From: HGM04593 sp045654645
GTDB lineage: Bacteria > Bacteroidota > Bacteroidia > Bacteroidales > Bacteroidaceae
Assembly: GCA_045654645.1 (NCBI GenBank)
Contig: JAZONR010000039.1
Coordinates: forward strand, 29,005 to 93,004
Length of the DNA stretch: 64,000 nucleotides
Reading direction: 5' to 3'
Below, in pieces: positions 17,482 to 25,302 of the stretch. The notes under the pieces are model-generated. The model worked only from the letters and a program-made list of their open reading frames with translations. It did no database searches and had not been told where the DNA came from. Numbering within the stretch: the stretch's first letter is position 1; the number at the start of each line of letters is the position of its first letter. The position numbers and the translations under genes are program-made.

Positions 17482-17512
17482 TTTGTTTTTAACCGGACAT
17501 TGTATAAATTTG
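17482..17512 (+). promoter_or_regulatory. Promoter of the ATPase-DUF4435 cassette
   Basis: TTTG at 17482-17485 and TAAATTTG at 17505-17512 are 19 bp apart. The predicted start near 17519 leaves a ~35-nt leader to the ATPase ATG at 17554. The next gene follows after 23 bp, so both should be on one transcript. Confidence 0.65.
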
Positions 17513-17553
17513 CTTGCAGTGCCGGCAGGCAACATCAAAAAGAAGGAATCACT

Positions 17554-18378
17554 ATGGAAAAATTGGCACAATACATAAAGAGCATAGAGATTGAATCGCT
17601 GTGGAGCAACCGCAAGCACGTTGTGTGGGAGCTGCGCCCCGATGTGAACATCCTTAGCGGCAGCAATGGTGTGGGCAAGAGCACTATCATCAACCGCTCG
17701 GCAAGGCACCTTGACATAATGCGCGAAGGGCGCCTCACCGCAGAGCCCGAGGATGGCGTGAAGGTAACCTTCTATCCCGAGGATGCCACCAGCATCAACT
17801 TCGACGTGATAAGCAGCATCGACCGTCCCATAATGAGCAGCGAGATGCTCGAGAAGGTGTCGGGCGCCGACATACGCACCGAGCTCGATTGGCAGCTCTA
17901 CAACCTGCAACGCCGCTATCTCAACTACCAGGTGAACATTGGCAACCGCATTATCGGGCTGCTCACATCGGGCAACCCCGATGACCAAAGACTGGCCGCC
18001 GAACTCACAAAGCCAAAGAAACAGTTTCAAGACCTTGTAGATGAACTTTTTGCCCCCACCGCAAAGACAATTGTGCGCGAAAGCAACGAAATTATGTTCA
18101 CACAATATGGTGAGCAACTGCAACCCTATATGCTCTCATCGGGTGAAAAGCAGATTCTTGTAATCCTCCTCACAGCTTTGGTGCAGGAGAATCGCCCGGG
18201 AGTGATGCTGATGGACGAACCCGAAATATCATTGCACATCGAGTGGCAACAAAGACTCATAACCCTTGTGCGCACCCTGAACCCCAACACACAGATAATA
18301 CTATGCACCCACTCCCCTGCCATAATAATGGACGGTTGGATGGACGCGGTAACCGAAATAAGCGACATAACAGAGTAG
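17554..18378 (+). CDS. Compact AAA/ABC-type ATPase (AriA/OLD-like), partner of DUF4435 protein
   Basis: A 274-residue ATPase. The start is the ATG at 17554 (MEKLAQYIKSIEIESLW), 35 nt after a predicted promoter; the longer open frame begins upstream of that promoter. Motifs are intact: Walker A GSNGVGKST at 36-44, ABC signature LSSGEKQ at 194-200, Walker B VMLMDEPE at 217-224 with the catalytic Glu, and a switch/H-loop THS at 252-254. There is no long coiled coil between the halves and no membrane segment, so it is a small single-unit ATPase of the AAA_15/AAA_21 type. Together with the downstream DUF4435 protein the arrangement resembles AriA-AriB of the PARIS anti-phage system, but the ATPase is shorter than the AriA proteins I know of. 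A function in defence is inference. Confidence 0.75.
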   Translation: MEKLAQYIKSIEIESLWSNRKHVVWELRPDVNILSGSNGVGKSTIINRSARHLDIMREGRLTAEPEDGVKVTFYPEDATSINFDVISSIDRPIMSSEMLEKVSGADIRTELDWQLYNLQRRYLNYQVNIGNRIIGLLTSGNPDDQRLAAELTKPKKQFQDLVDELFAPTAKTIVRESNEIMFTQYGEQLQPYMLSSGEKQILVILLTALVQENRPGVMLMDEPEISLHIEWQQRLITLVRTLNPNTQIILCTHSPAIIMDGWMDAVTEISDITE

Positions 18379-18401
18379 CAAAACGGCTAAAAAAGTGAGA
18401 T

Positions 18402-19409
18402 ATGAAAAAACTTACCGAATATCTCAACTCAAGATTCATTGAGGCAGCAAACTCACTTCGCCCAAAGAACGCAAAGCACCGCATCATAGCATACGTGGAG
18501 AGTTATGATGACATCTCATTCTGGCGCTCGGTGTTCGACGACTATGAAGATGAGAAATTTCATTTCGAGGTTATGCTGCCGGCACGCACCAACCTCACCA
18601 AGGGAAAGAAACGTGCAATGATGAACCTGCTGGGCAATGCCTATGGAAAGAATATGATAGCCTGCGTAGACAGCGACTACGACTATCTGTTGCAAGGAAG
18701 TACATCCACCTCGCGCCAGCTCATAAGCAACAAATATATTCTGCACACCTATGCCTATGCGATTGAGAACCTGAAGTGCAACGCCGAAAGCCTGAAGCAA
18801 ATTTGCGTGCTAAGCACCCTCAACGACAGCAACATCATCAACTTTGAGGAGTTCTTCAAAATCTATTCGCTCATCTGTTACCCACTTTTTGTGTGGAACA
18901 TACTGCTCTACCGCAAGAACGACACCAACACAATGAGTATGCTCAAGTTCTGCGAGATAGTGCGCCTCACATCATTCACTGTGGGCAAGCCGGCCTATTC
19001 GCTGCAACAGCTTGACAAACGCGTAAAGCACAATATTGAGCTGTTAGAGAAAGAGTTTCCACAGTTTATCCCCGAGCACAAAGAACTGTTAAAGGAGCTT
19101 CCCTCACTGGGCATCACACCCGAGGAAACCTATTTCTACATTCAAGGACACCACATTATGAACAACGTGGTGCTGCGCGTGCTCGTTCCCGTGTGCCGAC
19201 AATTGCGCAACAAACGCGAGACAGAGATATTGCGACTGGCCTACCACCGGCAACAGTATTCGAACGAACTCTCCTCCTACCGCCACAGCCAATGCGACGT
19301 AGCGCTGATGCTTAGCAAAAACACCAACTACAAGAACACAAACCCCTATCGCCGTCTGAAAGCAGACATAGAAAAACTGCTTGCCGAAATAGAGGGCAAG
19401 CAGCTATAA
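18402..19409 (+). CDS. DUF4435 (TOPRIM-like) protein, AriB-like
   Basis: A 335-residue protein of the DUF4435 family. Residues ~27-125 look like a TOPRIM fold: the conserved Glu33 sits in YVESYDD, and the acidic triplet D90-D92-D94 in ACVDSDYDYL, the metal-binding positions of TOPRIM nucleases. TYAYAIENLKC follows at 116-126. The C-terminal YFYIQGHHIMNNVVL (about residue 245) resembles the conserved Gly-Lys/His block of DUF4435. AriB of PARIS belongs to this family and is released by its ATPase to act as a nuclease on tRNA. Whether this homologue does so is unknown. It follows the ATPase by 23 bp and converges with trkH, with no terminator seen in the 24-bp gap. Confidence 0.72.
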   Translation: MKKLTEYLNSRFIEAANSLRPKNAKHRIIAYVESYDDISFWRSVFDDYEDEKFHFEVMLPARTNLTKGKKRAMMNLLGNAYGKNMIACVDSDYDYLLQGSTSTSRQLISNKYILHTYAYAIENLKCNAESLKQICVLSTLNDSNIINFEEFFKIYSLICYPLFVWNILLYRKNDTNTMSMLKFCEIVRLTSFTVGKPAYSLQQLDKRVKHNIELLEKEFPQFIPEHKELLKELPSLGITPEETYFYIQGHHIMNNVVLRVLVPVCRQLRNKRETEILRLAYHRQQYSNELSSYRHSQCDVALMLSKNTNYKNTNPYRRLKADIEKLLAEIEGKQL

Positions 19410-19433
19410 AGGATTGGTGATTTACACAAGGAC

Positions 19434-20888
19434 TCAACGCCTTTTCCAGAACATTGGAGTGAATAGCAACAGCACCGCAAAGAACTCAAGACGTCCAACC
19501 AGCATCTGAAAGGCACAGAACCACTTTACACCGTCCGGCAGCAACGCAAATGAGTCCATTGGGCCATAATTCCCAAGAGCCGGACCCACATTTCCCACCG
19601 AGGTTACCGAAAGACCGAAGGCGTTGATAAAATCGATGCCGAATGCCACATTTACAAAGATACCCACCACAAGCATAAAGATATATATTACAGTATAGGC
19701 CAGTATTGCCGACTGTACTGTAGTGGGAATTATGCGCCCCGTCATTCGTACGGGAATTACAGCATTGGGATGCACAATGCGCTTGAACTCATTCCACATC
19801 ACCTTAAAAAGTATAGATATGCGCGCGCACTTCATAGCACCCGACGTTGAGCCCGAACAGGCACCAATAAACATTAGAGCACACAACATCAGCCACAACA
19901 GAGGTTGCCACAAGACATAGTTGGCTGTTGCATATCCGGTTGTCGTCTGCAACGACACCACCTGAAAGAGTGATGTTCTAAACGATGCCGCCACCCCCAT
20001 ATCAGAAGTAAAATAGAGCCCCAAAGCTATAACAAGCGTAAAGGTGATGACCACTGCCACATAGGTGCGGAACTCGGTATCGCGCAACAGACTCATTGGG
20101 CGCAACTTGAAGATTGTCATATAAAGCAGCGAGAGATTGACACCGCCAAGAAACATAAACAGCGTTATCACATACTCTATCACCGGGGAGTTGAACGCCT
20201 CAATGCTTGCTTGTTTGGTGGAGAAGCCACCGGTTGCAATGGTAGACATCGCGTGGCACACGGAATCGAACCAACCCATTCCTGCAATATTCAACGAAAC
20301 TGCACATATTATTGTCAGTGCAATATATATTGTCAATATCCAACGTGCCGTAACCGATATTCGAGGATGCAGCTTTGCACGCATAGGCCCCACCGATTCG
20401 GCCGAGAAGAGGTTAATATCGCCAAGACCAAAGATTGGGAACACAGCTACGGTGAAGAACACAATACCCAAACCACCAACCCAGTGCGTCATCATTCGCC
20501 AAAAGAGCAGAGACTTTGGCAGCTCCTCTATGTTGTTGAGAATTGTGGCACCAGTGGTGGTGAAACCCGACATTGTCTCAAAGAAAGCATCGGTGAAGTT
20601 AGGTATATAACCACTGAAAATATAGGGCAATGTACCAAAAAGCGAGAAGAACAACCAGCAAAGAGTTACCACGATATAGCCATCCTTGCGCGATATGTTG
20701 CGCTCGCGACCTCTGCACAAAAGCACAAACAGACTACCGGCGCCAACCATTGCAGCAATAGAATGAAGCAATGGAACTATAATGTGCTCGTCATAGAAAA
20801 GAGCCACACCCACACTGCTTAAAAGGAATGCAGCCTCAATGAACAGCAACATTCCAATGATACGGAATATAACCTTTGGATGGAGCAT
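19434..20888 (-). CDS. trkH: Trk-type potassium uptake channel subunit TrkH
   Basis: A 484-residue integral membrane protein, the ion-conducting subunit of the Trk/Ktr K+ uptake system. The four pore-loop selectivity filter repeats are all visible: TTTGAT near residue 110, ATGGFST near 220, TTTGYAT near 315 and SVGNVGPA near 430. About ten or more transmembrane segments surround them. Start and length are typical. It follows trkA by 2 bp in the leftward dxs-trkA-trkH run, so channel and regulatory subunit are made together. Confidence 0.96.
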   Translation of the reverse strand: MLHPKVIFRIIGMLLFIEAAFLLSSVGVALFYDEHIIVPLLHSIAAMVGAGSLFVLLCRGRERNISRKDGYIVVTLCWLFFSLFGTLPYIFSGYIPNFTDAFFETMSGFTTTGATILNNIEELPKSLLFWRMMTHWVGGLGIVFFTVAVFPIFGLGDINLFSAESVGPMRAKLHPRISVTARWILTIYIALTIICAVSLNIAGMGWFDSVCHAMSTIATGGFSTKQASIEAFNSPVIEYVITLFMFLGGVNLSLLYMTIFKLRPMSLLRDTEFRTYVAVVITFTLVIALGLYFTSDMGVAASFRTSLFQVVSLQTTTGYATANYVLWQPLLWLMLCALMFIGACSGSTSGAMKCARISILFKVMWNEFKRIVHPNAVIPVRMTGRIIPTTVQSAILAYTVIYIFMLVVGIFVNVAFGIDFINAFGLSVTSVGNVGPALGNYGPMDSFALLPDGVKWFCAFQMLVGRLEFFAVLLLFTPMFWKRR

Positions 20889-20890
20889 AG

Positions 20891-22228
20891 TTATTTGAAA
20901 TATTTTTCCAGTTTCTTGAGAACGTTCTCAAGGCAGAAGAAGATTATATGGTCCCCGGGCTGTATCATCGTGTTACCTGTAACGTGCATACCCTCGCCAT
21001 TACGTATGAGACCGCCAATGTTGGCGCCACTGGGCAAGCCCAGATTTTTCACAGGCTTGCTTGTTATCAGACATTCGCGATTGACAGGAAACTCAACCAC
21101 CACAGCTTGTATAAAGGTGAGACACTTCACACTCGACACGTCGGTCTTGAGCATCATCTGGAAGATGTTGCTTGCCGCCAATTTCTTCTTGTTAATGACA
21201 GAGCCTATGTCCATCTTCTCGGCCATAGAGATGTAGTCGATATTCTCTATCTCGGAAACGGCACGGCACACGCCGGCACGCTTGGCAGCAAGACAGGCAA
21301 GGATATTTGTCTCGGAATTGTCGCTCAGGGCAATGAACACATCTGTGTTCTCGATGCCCTCGCTGCGCAGCAACTCGGGGTCGCGCGCATCGCCGTTTAT
21401 CACCATTATCCTATCATCGACCAGGCCCAACAGTTTGTGGCAACGGTTTAAATCGCTCTCTATAATCTTGATATCAATATCGTCGGGAACGAGCTTTGTG
21501 GTGCGCACTGCAATGCGGCTGCCACCCATTATTATAATACTCTTCACCTCGGAGAACTCCTCCTTGCCGCATATTCGCCTTATGTGGGGGATATTTGCTC
21601 TGGTTGTCATAAAGCAGACAATGTCATCGGCAAGAATCATATCGTTACCACGAGGGATTATTGTCTCATCGCCACGCTGCATTGCCACTATATGATATGG
21701 GATGTCGTGTGGAAGCTCCTTGAAGGGGATATTTATTATTGAGGCGTTGGCTCTCACCTTTACACCCACCATCACCAGTGCACCGTTGCCGAACTCAAGC
21801 AACTGACGCATCCAGCTATACTTTATGCTGGTGGCAATCTCCTCGGCAGCAAGCTGTTCGGGGTAGATGAGCGAGTCCACACCCAAAGAGGCAAAATACT
21901 CCTTGTGTTTGGGTTGCAGATACTCATAGTTGTCAATTCGGGCAATTGTCTTTTCTGCGCCAAGATAGTGGGCAAGTATGCACGCCGTTATATTGCGGCT
22001 CTCGTCAGGGGTTACAGCCACGAAAAGGTCGGCGCGGCCAACACCGGCATCAACCAGTGCCGATATCTTTGTGGGGTCGCCTACTATTGTCTGGAGGTCG
22101 AATGACGTCTCCATCTTGGCAAGTTTCTCCTCGCTTTCATCAAGGAGCACCACATTTTCATTCTCAACAGAAAGCATCTTGGCAAGGTGCGTGCCCACGG
22201 CACCGGCACCGGCAATTACTATTCTCAT
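20891..22228 (-). CDS. trkA: Trk system potassium transporter regulatory subunit TrkA
   Basis: A 445-residue cytoplasmic gating ring subunit for TrkH. It consists of two tandem RCK units. The first Rossmann domain starts at residue 1 (RIVIAGAGAVGTHLAKML) and the second near 228 (IIIMGGSRIAVRTTKL). Each is followed by an RCK_C/TrkA-C domain (~140-220 and ~370-445). NAD(H)/ATP binding to the Rossmann folds controls channel opening in characterised homologues. The second glycine motif (GGSRIA) is less canonical than GxGxxG, as is common in the second half. It lies 49 bp after dxs. Confidence 0.95.
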   Translation of the reverse strand: MRIVIAGAGAVGTHLAKMLSVENENVVLLDESEEKLAKMETSFDLQTIVGDPTKISALVDAGVGRADLFVAVTPDESRNITACILAHYLGAEKTIARIDNYEYLQPKHKEYFASLGVDSLIYPEQLAAEEIATSIKYSWMRQLLEFGNGALVMVGVKVRANASIINIPFKELPHDIPYHIVAMQRGDETIIPRGNDMILADDIVCFMTTRANIPHIRRICGKEEFSEVKSIIIMGGSRIAVRTTKLVPDDIDIKIIESDLNRCHKLLGLVDDRIMVINGDARDPELLRSEGIENTDVFIALSDNSETNILACLAAKRAGVCRAVSEIENIDYISMAEKMDIGSVINKKKLAASNIFQMMLKTDVSSVKCLTFIQAVVVEFPVNRECLITSKPVKNLGLPSGANIGGLIRNGEGMHVTGNTMIQPGDHIIFFCLENVLKKLEKYFK

Positions 22229-22277
22229 AGAAGTAAAACTTTTATATCAGCAAGCCCGTTCACGGGCATCGTATGTT

Positions 22278-24182
22278 CTATTTTCTCTCAGCACCCATCA
22301 TACCAAGAATTGCTGCAAGGATACTTGCATTGTCCATACCGCAAATCTTATAGAGCTCGGCAGGGGTACCGTGCTCCACAAAGGCATCAGGAATACCCAT
22401 AACCTTTATTGTCGGCGAGTAGCCGTTGGCTGCCATAAATTCTACCACAGCACTTCCAAGACCACCCTTCACCGTGCCGTCTTCAAGCGTTACAACGCGG
22501 CTGAATTTCTTGCCTACCGCGTGCAATAGTGCCTCATCAATAGGCTTAAGGAAGCGCATATCATAATGAGCAACGCTAACTCCAAGCTTGGCAGCTTCGG
22601 CAACAACCCTCTCCATCTGTTTACCTATGGGGCCTATTGTCAGCAATGCAACATCGGAGCCGTCGGAAATCAGGCGTCCGGTACCCACCTCAACAGTCTC
22701 AAGCGGACAGCGCCAATCGAGCAATTCACCCTTTCCACGCGGATAGCGTATCACAAAAGTACCGGTACCGGGGTGTGCAGCCGTGTACATAAGCCTTCGC
22801 AGTTCACGCTCATCATAGGGCGATGAAATTGTTATATTCGGCACCGGACGCAAATAGGCCAGGTCGAAGGCGCCGTGATGTGTGGGGCCATCCTCGCCCA
22901 CAATGCCTGCACGGTCGAGACAGAGCACCATATCAAGTTTCTGCAATGCCGCATCGTGAATGAGGTTATCATATCCGCGCTGCATAAACGAAGAATAGAT
23001 ATTACAGAATGGCAACATACCACCCTTGGCCAGACCTGCCGAGAAGGTTACCGCGTGTCCCTCGGCAATACCCACATCAAAGAAACGCTCGGGGAAGACG
23101 GCCTGAAGTTTGTTCATAGAACAGCCTGTGGGCATAGCGGGAGTTACCCCCACAACACTGCTATTCATCTTTGCAAGTTCAACGAGTGTCTCACCAAACA
23201 CGTCTTGAAAACGGGGAGAGCCACCCTCGCTCACAATGCGCTCGCCTGTCTCAACATCAAAGATACCCGGCTGATGCCAAAGTGTTGCATTTTTTTCGGC
23301 AGGCTCCCAACCTTTACCCTTTACAGTGTGAATGTGGAGCATACGGGGACCTGTCATATCCTTTATGCTACGCAACATACGCACAAGCTCAAGAACATTG
23401 TGGCCGTTTATAGGGCCAAAATAGCGCGCGCTCATTCCTTCAAAAAAGTTATTCTGCCTGAAGAGCATTGCCTTGAGGCCGTTATTGAAGCGAGTGAGAG
23501 CACTGGCACGACGCTCGTTGAGAAGACCAATCCTGCGAAGCCCACGTGCTATGGCATAGCGCACCTTATTGTAAAATTTAGAGGAGTGCATAGAAATCAG
23601 CAGTTCACTCATTCCGCCCACGCTCTTGTCTATTGACATATTATTGTCATTGAGTATTATGAGCAGATTGCTGTGAGCATTTGCCAAATTATTCAGGCCT
23701 TCATAGGCCAAGCCACCGCTCATTGAGCCGTCTCCAATGATAGCAACCACGTGCTCATTGCTACCCTTCATTCCGGCCGACACTGCCAAACCAAGCGCTG
23801 CCGATATTGAATTGGAAGCGTGGCCTGCCACAAAAGAGTCATATTCGCTCTCCTCGGGCGAGGGGAAGGGCTTTATACCGCCAAACTTGCGGTTTGTGTG
23901 AAAACGATTGCGTCGTCCGGTGAGTATCTTGTGCCCATAAGCCTGATGACCCACGTCCCACACCAATTTATCATCGGGGGTAGAGAACACATAGTGCAAG
24001 GCCACTGTCAGCTCCACCGAACCAAGGCTCGAGGCAAAATGTCCGGGATTGTTGGCCAAAGAGTCTATGATGAATGCTCTGAGCTCATCACACAACCGGG
24101 GCAACTGTTTTTCGTGCAGTTTGCGCAGGTCGGCAGGCGAGTCAATGCTATTGAGCAACGGATATTTTGTATTTTCTTCCAT
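22278..24182 (-). CDS. dxs: 1-deoxy-D-xylulose-5-phosphate synthase
   Basis: A 634-residue thiamine-diphosphate enzyme that condenses pyruvate and glyceraldehyde-3-phosphate, the entry step of the MEP pathway. The TPP/Mg motif GDGSMSGG runs from about residue 150 and ends in LNDNNMSI near 180. The transketolase-like pyrimidine-binding domain carries the DVGIAEGHAVTFSAGLAKGG region near 370, and the C-terminal transketolase domain holds GTGTFVIRYPRG. Size and start (MEENTKYPLLNSIDSPADLRKL) agree with the family. IspG of the same pathway is encoded 12 kb away. A TATCTTTG box on the minus strand lies at 24250-24257, ~70 bp upstream. Confidence 0.97.
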   Translation of the reverse strand: MEENTKYPLLNSIDSPADLRKLHEKQLPRLCDELRAFIIDSLANNPGHFASSLGSVELTVALHYVFSTPDDKLVWDVGHQAYGHKILTGRRNRFHTNRKFGGIKPFPSPEESEYDSFVAGHASNSISAALGLAVSAGMKGSNEHVVAIIGDGSMSGGLAYEGLNNLANAHSNLLIILNDNNMSIDKSVGGMSELLISMHSSKFYNKVRYAIARGLRRIGLLNERRASALTRFNNGLKAMLFRQNNFFEGMSARYFGPINGHNVLELVRMLRSIKDMTGPRMLHIHTVKGKGWEPAEKNATLWHQPGIFDVETGERIVSEGGSPRFQDVFGETLVELAKMNSSVVGVTPAMPTGCSMNKLQAVFPERFFDVGIAEGHAVTFSAGLAKGGMLPFCNIYSSFMQRGYDNLIHDAALQKLDMVLCLDRAGIVGEDGPTHHGAFDLAYLRPVPNITISSPYDERELRRLMYTAAHPGTGTFVIRYPRGKGELLDWRCPLETVEVGTGRLISDGSDVALLTIGPIGKQMERVVAEAAKLGVSVAHYDMRFLKPIDEALLHAVGKKFSRVVTLEDGTVKGGLGSAVVEFMAANGYSPTIKVMGIPDAFVEHGTPAELYKICGMDNASILAAILGMMGAERK

Positions 24183-24306
24183 CTGAACTTTTCATTTACG
24201 GAGCACATCTATCCAAATTCCATTATGCACTCCAAATGCAAATTTATTGCAAAGATATCACAAATCTTGATGAAGTTGTTTATTTTTGCATACAAATTAC
24301 GAAACA

Positions 24307-25302
24307 ATGCTTTTTACAACCCCCGTAGAGCTCCCCACCGGCACGCTGGACATTTCACACAGAAGCACTCTGCTGCTCATTGGCTCCTGCTTTGCCGACA
24401 ACATTGGACGTCTGCTGCACAACCACAAGTTCAGTATAGACGCCAACCCTTTCGGCGTGCAATACAACCCACTCTCTATTGCCACAGTGCTTGAAAGGAT
24501 TGCCGACGGCAGGCCTTTCACAGCCGACTCGCCCGAGATTTTTGAGCACAACGGGAAATGGCACAGCATAATGCACCACAGCGACTTCTCACGCAACAGC
24601 CAAGAGAATTTGCTACAGGCCATAAACCACAGGCTCTCACAGGCCCACAATGGCATTACCAAGTGTAACGTGGTGATAGTTACATTGGGCACAGCCTATG
24701 CCTACACGCGCAACAGCGACAACACCATTGCCGGCAACTGCCACAAGCTGCCGGGCAATATGTTCACGCGCAGATTGCTGAGCATTGAAGAGATAGCAGA
24801 AAAACTTGCCGCCGTAATGCAACGTTTCGTAAGCGCTAACCCCGGAATAAAGTTCCTGTTTACAGTGAGCCCCATACGCCACTTGCGCGACGGGGCACAC
24901 GACAATCAGAAGAGCAAGGCGACACTGCTGCTGGCCATTGATAGAATAATGCAAATGTTTCCGCAGAACAGTTGCTACTTCCCTTCATACGAGATTATGA
25001 TGGATGAGCTGCGCGACTATAGATACTATGCCGATGATATGCTGCACCCCTCGACCAAAGCCGTAGAGTATATATGGGAATGTTTCTCAAAATGCTATTT
25101 CAGCAAAGAGACTCAGGCCTTGTGCATAAAGACGGCCGAAATCACACGCGCACTGTTACACCGCCCCTTTGATGCAAAATCGGCGTCATACCGTCTGTTC
25201 GTGGAGCAGACATTGGAAAAGATTGAAAAGCTCTCAAAGGAGCACCCCTACATAGATTTTGAAAACGAAACAGCACAATGCAATACACTGTTGAACAAAT
25301 AA
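24307..25302 (+). CDS. GSCFA-domain protein
   Basis: A 331-residue protein of the GSCFA family, named after the pentapeptide that here occupies residues 26-30 (GSCFAD). The family belongs to the SGNH/GDSL hydrolase fold, so Ser27 is the likely nucleophile; the biochemical role is uncharacterised. The start is set at the ATG at 24307, 20 residues before the motif. The longer frame relies on a TTG. The stop codon lies 25 bp inside murF/alr, an overlap that suggests translational coupling and a possible cell-wall-related task, such as modification of a wall component. That link is inference from context. Confidence 0.85.
   Translation: MLFTTPVELPTGTLDISHRSTLLLIGSCFADNIGRLLHNHKFSIDANPFGVQYNPLSIATVLERIADGRPFTADSPEIFEHNGKWHSIMHHSDFSRNSQENLLQAINHRLSQAHNGITKCNVVIVTLGTAYAYTRNSDNTIAGNCHKLPGNMFTRRLLSIEEIAEKLAAVMQRFVSANPGIKFLFTVSPIRHLRDGAHDNQKSKATLLLAIDRIMQMFPQNSCYFPSYEIMMDELRDYRYYADDMLHPSTKAVEYIWECFSKCYFSKETQALCIKTAEITRALLHRPFDAKSASYRLFVEQTLEKIEKLSKEHPYIDFENETAQCNTLLNK

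Noticed and set aside
17554..19409. The ATPase-DUF4435 cassette as part of a mobile genetic island
   Set aside because: No integrase, transposase, tRNA junction or direct repeats flank it, and the gene style matches the neighbours; horizontal transfer is not shown by the sequence.
24281..24288. TATTTTTG as the promoter of the GSCFA-murF/alr operon
   Set aside because: The predicted start would lie only ~12 nt before the ATG and there is no TTG box at the required distance, so it was not annotated.
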